From assembly GCF_016907925.1 (NCBI RefSeq), contig NZ_JAFBCZ010000006.1, forward strand, positions 124,001 to 188,000: DNA of 64,000 nt. The letters run 5' to 3'. The notes beneath the pieces were generated by a model. That model saw nothing but the letters and a program-made list of their open reading frames with translations. It searched no databases and was not told the DNA's origin. Numbering within the stretch: the stretch's first letter is position 1; each line of letters begins with the position of its first letter. The position numbers and the translations under genes are program-made. The stretch comes from Herpetosiphon giganteus (GTDB taxonomy: Bacteria > Chloroflexota > Chloroflexia > Chloroflexales > Herpetosiphonaceae). Below, one piece after another: positions 60,672-64,000 of the stretch.

Positions 60672-62423
60672 TTATAACGATTCAATTTCGCCACGTAAAC
60701 GGGCAAGTGCTTGCTCAACACTGGCTAATTCGTTGCGTGCTTGTTGCAGCTGCTCATTTTGATATTTAACGAAGCGTGTGTATGGTGCAACCGTTTCGGT
60801 CACGCGCTCGATTGATTGATCGATTTCGGCATACACTTGTTTGCTCAACGAGCGTACAATTTTATCGCGCAGCTCGCTGACTTTTTTGTGAAACTCACGC
60901 TTGGCTTGGGCACGCTTGGCCGGAATCAAATAGGCACCGCCTGCGACGGCCAACACGCTGAGGCTGATGCCCGTAAAATCGAGCAACGCGCCATGCGCCA
61001 AAATGACAAACAAGGCCCCAAAACCAACTGCACCGACTCCAGTTAAGGCAGTGGTGGCAATCGTGCCTTGCAAATCCATAGCTAATTGTTTGGCTTCTGC
61101 ATCGCGATTGTAGCTTTGCACAATTTGGTTGGTGCTACGGCCAACTGAATCAATCAGCGATTGACGATTGTAGTTGAAATTTTGGCCAACATTGCCAACC
61201 ATCTCGCTATTATGGCGCGAAAGTTGGCGACGGTCGATATAGGCATTGACATCTTGCCAAAGCTTCAAATTGCGTTCAATCAGCCAATCGATAATTTGTT
61301 GGGTGATGCGATCGGTGTCTGCATCGAGGTCGCCGACCACTTGGTCGCGAAAACGTTGCTCAAGCAGATCTTTTTTAATCAAATCGCGGGCGCGGCCAAT
61401 CCGAATTTGCTCATCGAAAAAGGTGTGGCCGCGTTGCTCAAACTCATGGATGAGATTTTCGAGCTGGGCAATCCGTGGCGTGAAATCACGTTGCATATCA
61501 GCTTTATAGACCTGAATTTGGCCCTCGATATTGGTGATTGCCTTAATATCGTCGCTCAGGGTTTGCAAGCGCTCATCGGAAGCAGTGCGATAGGTGGTGG
61601 CAAGTTTTTGGCCAACGCCCAGGGGATTGAGCAATTTGAGTCGCACTCGTTCACCTTCATCAAGCGTGCGCAGCAAATATTCTTCCATGGCGTTGAAGCC
61701 ACTTTCGGCCCACAATTTGGGGTCGTCGTTTTCGCGGGCGCGCAAAGCCGAGCGGGCCGAAACTGCAAAAATCATCGGCGTGCTGCCAAGCAAGGTGGTG
61801 GCATTGCTACGCACAAATTCGAGCACCTCGCTGCGGCCTTTTTCATCGAGAATATCAATTTTATTGACAACCAAGATGATTTTCTTGCCCCATTCGCGAA
61901 TATGCTCAAGGAACGTGCGTTCGCTCTCAGTAAATGGCCGATCTGCCGAGGTGATAAACAACACCAAATCCGAGCGCGGCACAAAGCGTTTGGTTAATTC
62001 CTCGTGGCGACGAATAATCGCATTTGTGCCTGGCGTATCAACGATATTCAAATCGCCAAGCAAGGGCGCAGGATGGGTGCGCAACAACAGAAAATCTTCG
62101 AGCAATTGGGCATCTGGTTGCTCGCCAAAGCGCAAAATATTGATGCGGTCGGTGGTTGGGGTTACGCCTTCGGGCAAAACCCGATCGCCAAGCAAGGCAT
62201 TGATAAAGCTCGACTTGCCAGCGTTGAACTCGCCAGCGACCACAATTAAAAAGAGTTCAGCCAATTGCTCGGTGGCTTCACGCAGGCGCGCAGCATCAGC
62301 GGCGGTCACATCGGCCCCAAATTGCTCCAAAGCGTTATGCAAACGATCAAATAAGCTTTGTTCGGTCGCCCGAAGCTCTGCTTCACGTTCGCCAAGAATT
62401 GATTGAGCGCCAACATGGGCCAT
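60672..62423 (-). CDS. Bacterial dynamin-like GTPase
   Basis: 583 residues. GTPase motifs: G1 GEFNAGKSS (64-72), G2 Thr in TPTTDRI, G3 DTPGTNAI and G4 VVNKIDIL. A long helical stalk (about 270-430) is followed by a hydrophobic pair of helices (about 445-510, GVGAVGFGALFVILAHGALL), and a final coiled coil rich in Glu, Arg and Gln. This is the layout of mitofusin/BDLP-type proteins that remodel membranes. The gene stands alone; many bacteria carry two such genes side by side. The start ATG at 62423 has AAGGAC upstream. Confidence 0.88.
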   Translation of the reverse strand: MAHVGAQSILGEREAELRATEQSLFDRLHNALEQFGADVTAADAARLREATEQLAELFLIVVAGEFNAGKSSFINALLGDRVLPEGVTPTTDRINILRFGEQPDAQLLEDFLLLRTHPAPLLGDLNIVDTPGTNAIIRRHEELTKRFVPRSDLVLFITSADRPFTESERTFLEHIREWGKKIILVVNKIDILDEKGRSEVLEFVRSNATTLLGSTPMIFAVSARSALRARENDDPKLWAESGFNAMEEYLLRTLDEGERVRLKLLNPLGVGQKLATTYRTASDERLQTLSDDIKAITNIEGQIQVYKADMQRDFTPRIAQLENLIHEFEQRGHTFFDEQIRIGRARDLIKKDLLEQRFRDQVVGDLDADTDRITQQIIDWLIERNLKLWQDVNAYIDRRQLSRHNSEMVGNVGQNFNYNRQSLIDSVGRSTNQIVQSYNRDAEAKQLAMDLQGTIATTALTGVGAVGFGALFVILAHGALLDFTGISLSVLAVAGGAYLIPAKRAQAKREFHKKVSELRDKIVRSLSKQVYAEIDQSIERVTETVAPYTRFVKYQNEQLQQARNELASVEQALARLRGEIESL

Positions 62424-62545
62424 GGCTGTGTCCTTATCTCTATGAGCAGCGTGCTACTCAATCTGACTCTGATTGCGTGCTCGAAGTTGCACAAACGAGC
62501 AGTATCAAGGGTTAATCATAACTCGTGCCATAAAATGTTCCGCGT

Positions 62546-62690
62546 CCCCAACCCCCTCTGCCCAACCCCGCTCCCGTGGCGCGGGCGAGGGGCTTTACCA
62601 GCGTGATTCTCTCCCAATTCCTTGGTAAAAAACGATCGGCTCCCCCTCGCCCGCGTTCAGTGGGAGAGGGGGCTGGGGGTGAGGGCTTTG
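62546..62690. repeat. MITE-like palindromic element, third copy
   Basis: The right arm CTCCCCCTCGCCCGCGTTCA (from 62640) continues with GTGGGAGAGGG and GCTGGGGGTGAGGG. Its first 27 bases equal those at 40841-40867. The left part (62546-62595) is a decayed arm with GCGGGCGAGGGGCTTT, also found at 40786-40800. It lies about 8 bases from the stop codon of the FHA gene. Confidence 0.75.
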
Positions 62691-62693
62691 GCG

Positions 62694-63350
62694 TTAATCT
62701 AAACTCAATTTATAGCCAAAACCGCGCACAGTGAGCACAAAGCGTGGCGCAGAGGGATCGATCTCGATTCGTTGGCGCAAGCGATAGATCAAGGCATCGA
62801 TAGCGTTGTAATCGTAGACCTCATAATCCCACACGCCACTGGCAATTTGCTCTTTGCTGACAACTTCGCCGCGGCGGTTGTACAGCAATTCCAGCAATTG
62901 AAATTCCTTGGCGGTGAGCTGAGGATCAAGCCGTTTGCCGCGAACATAGACCTCCTTGGCAGCGCTATCAACGTGCAATTCAGCCTGATCTTGGCTCGCG
63001 ATCCGATGCATGACGACTGGGGGTGGTGTGCCCTTCATCGTTGCTTCGGGATCGCGGAAAATGATCACCGTATCGGCGACCCACACTTCGTCGTTATTGC
63101 GTAACGGCGCGAGGCCATTAACCTTTACGCCATTTAAATAGGTTCCGTTGGTGCTATCGAGATCGCGAATATAACAGCCGGCTTCATCGCGTTCTAAGCG
63201 GGCGTGACGGCGCGAGGCTAAACGATGATCGATGACAATATCGTTGGCTACATCGCGCCCAATGGTGAGAATTGTTTGTTCCCACGGCATGAGCCGAGGT
63301 GGGACATCTTGGTTTTTAATTGTCAGCGATGGCACTGGCTGATCGTTCAT
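62694..63350 (-). CDS. FHA domain - winged helix transcription regulator
   Basis: 218 residues. The FHA domain (about 20-100) has IGRDVANDIVIDHRLASRRHARL and DLDSTNGTYLNG, the phosphothreonine-binding loops. The C-terminal domain (about 120-218) is an OmpR/PhoB-type winged helix: LTAKEFQLLELLYNRRGEVVSKEQI and VRGFGYKL. The protein should bind DNA in response to a phosphopeptide, rather than to a receiver Asp. The gene is divergent from a Ser/Thr kinase gene that starts 152 bp away, the likely source of phosphothreonine. AGGAGGA lies before the ATG at 63350. Confidence 0.92.
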   Translation of the reverse strand: MNDQPVPSLTIKNQDVPPRLMPWEQTILTIGRDVANDIVIDHRLASRRHARLERDEAGCYIRDLDSTNGTYLNGVKVNGLAPLRNNDEVWVADTVIIFRDPEATMKGTPPPVVMHRIASQDQAELHVDSAAKEVYVRGKRLDPQLTAKEFQLLELLYNRRGEVVSKEQIASGVWDYEVYDYNAIDALIYRLRQRIEIDPSAPRFVLTVRGFGYKLSLD

Positions 63351-63501
63351 AAAAATTCCTCCTCAAACACACGATGCATGGAGAGGCGTGGTATGGTATG
63401 CTAGAGTCTTAGTCAGAGACAAAGCAAAAGGGCTATGATAGAATGTGACGCGATTCTAACATAGGGCTTCTGAATGCGCTAGAGGCGCAAGGAGCGGGCG
63501 T

Positions 63502-64000
63502 TTGACTTCTTGGAATGGTCGCCAATTTGGCAAGTATATTTTACACAACGAAGTTGGGCGAGGTGGCATGGCCCGCGTTTTTCGGGCAACCGATACCACC
63601 TTGCAACGCACGGTTGCGTTAAAAATTCTTGCGCCTCAGCTTGCGAGTGATCCCGAATCGAGCCAGCGTTTTGAGCGCGAGGCGATTACGGCGGGCAATC
63701 TGCATCATCCTAGTATCGTCACCATTTTCGATGTTGGCGAGGCTGAAGGCTTACCCTACATCGCCATGGAATATATTGCTGGTCGTTCGCTGCAAGCGGT
63801 GATCGATGAACAAGGTGCGCTGGGCCTTGGCTATGCCGTAGCATTGTTGATGCCAGTGGCCGAAGCGCTGGATTATGCCCATTCGCAGCAGGCAGTTCAT
63901 CGCGATGTCAAACCCCACAATATTTTGCTGAATGCCGATGGTCGGGTTTTGTTGACCGACTTTGGCATTGCTCAGGCTCCCGTTGTCAATGAAAAGCGTC
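63502..64000 (+). CDS. Ser/Thr protein kinase, PknB type, N-terminal part
   Basis: The first 166 codons are inside the window; the gene continues beyond 64000. The kinase begins almost at the N-terminus: FGKYILHNEVGRGGMARVFRA (Gly loop), VALKIL (Lys), MEYIAGRSL, then HRDVKPHNILL (catalytic Asp) and LTDFGIA (magnesium Asp). It phosphorylates Ser/Thr residues, and FHA proteins such as the divergent regulator read such marks. The start is TTG at 63502 with AAGGAG seven bases upstream; the next codons are ACT TCT TGG. No ATG fits without losing the Gly loop. Confidence 0.92.
   Translation, partial: MTSWNGRQFGKYILHNEVGRGGMARVFRATDTTLQRTVALKILAPQLASDPESSQRFEREAITAGNLHHPSIVTIFDVGEAEGLPYIAMEYIAGRSLQAVIDEQGALGLGYAVALLMPVAEALDYAHSQQAVHRDVKPHNILLNADGRVLLTDFGIAQAPVVNEKR

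Noticed and set aside
61161-61997. Plus-strand frame antisense to the dynamin-like gene
   Set aside because: Mirror of coding sequence on the minus strand, with no ribosome site or family match.

Overview
The window looks like a chromosomal segment of a filamentous, predatory or gliding Chloroflexota bacterium, most like Herpetosiphon. This rests on gene content (NRPS genes, large multidomain fusions, many lipoproteins and secreted hydrolases), near 50% GC by eye, and intergenic islands built from reused short words. It is an inference from the sequence, not a database match. No rRNA, tRNA, CRISPR array, transposase or phage gene was seen.

Layout. 1-297 is the end of an ABC-2 permease entering from upstream. 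470-7770 (minus) is a cell-surface polysaccharide locus: polysaccharide deacetylase, an ABC permease fused to a Wzz-like domain, a Wzt-like ATPase, a GT-C-like membrane protein and a DUF3048 lipoprotein, read from a promoter near 7840. 7860-17345 (minus) is a compact natural-product locus: an A-T NRPS, a glycosyltransferase, a C-A-T-TE-MFS megaprotein and a phosphopantetheinyl transferase, with a strong promoter near 17531. 17589-21122 (minus) holds a GlcD/GlcF-type FAD/Fe-S oxidase and a cysteine hydrolase. 21758-27818 (plus) is housekeeping: FmdB-like protein, cysE, cysS, prmA, rsmE and a C-terminal processing protease.

27863-29816 (minus) encodes what looks like a copper amine oxidase split into two genes. 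Next come two peptidases (M29 and PepF), two paralogous small membrane proteins, and an ABC exporter whose permease carries a duplicated core plus a SpoIIM-like tail. A CHAT-type peptidase follows with a small membrane-associated partner protein. 41008-46027 holds a DUF454 protein overlapping rarA, a sorbosone-dehydrogenase-like lipoprotein, and a lipoprotein coupled to a membrane STAS (stressosome-like) protein. 46324-51125 (minus) holds a DUF3806-like protein, a DUF4388 protein and a large CPBP protease. 51499-59916 holds DedA, small proteins, aroQ, ileS under a complete transcriptional T-box, a DUF952 protein and an extracellular amylase. 60002-64000 holds a small secreted protein, a bacterial dynamin-like GTPase, an FHA-winged-helix regulator and, divergent from it, the start of a Ser/Thr kinase.

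Two features run through the whole window. First, purine-rich word arrays often begin exactly at stop codons (cysS, the large NRPS, the CHAT peptidase and the DUF3806-like gene are the clearest). Second, palindromic MITE-like elements occur near 40754, 53769 and 62546. Among protein systems, the strongest candidates for something undescribed are the split amine oxidase, the NRPS-TE-MFS protein with a Cys-type thioesterase in a minimal glycopeptide pathway, and the CHAT/membrane-protein pair.
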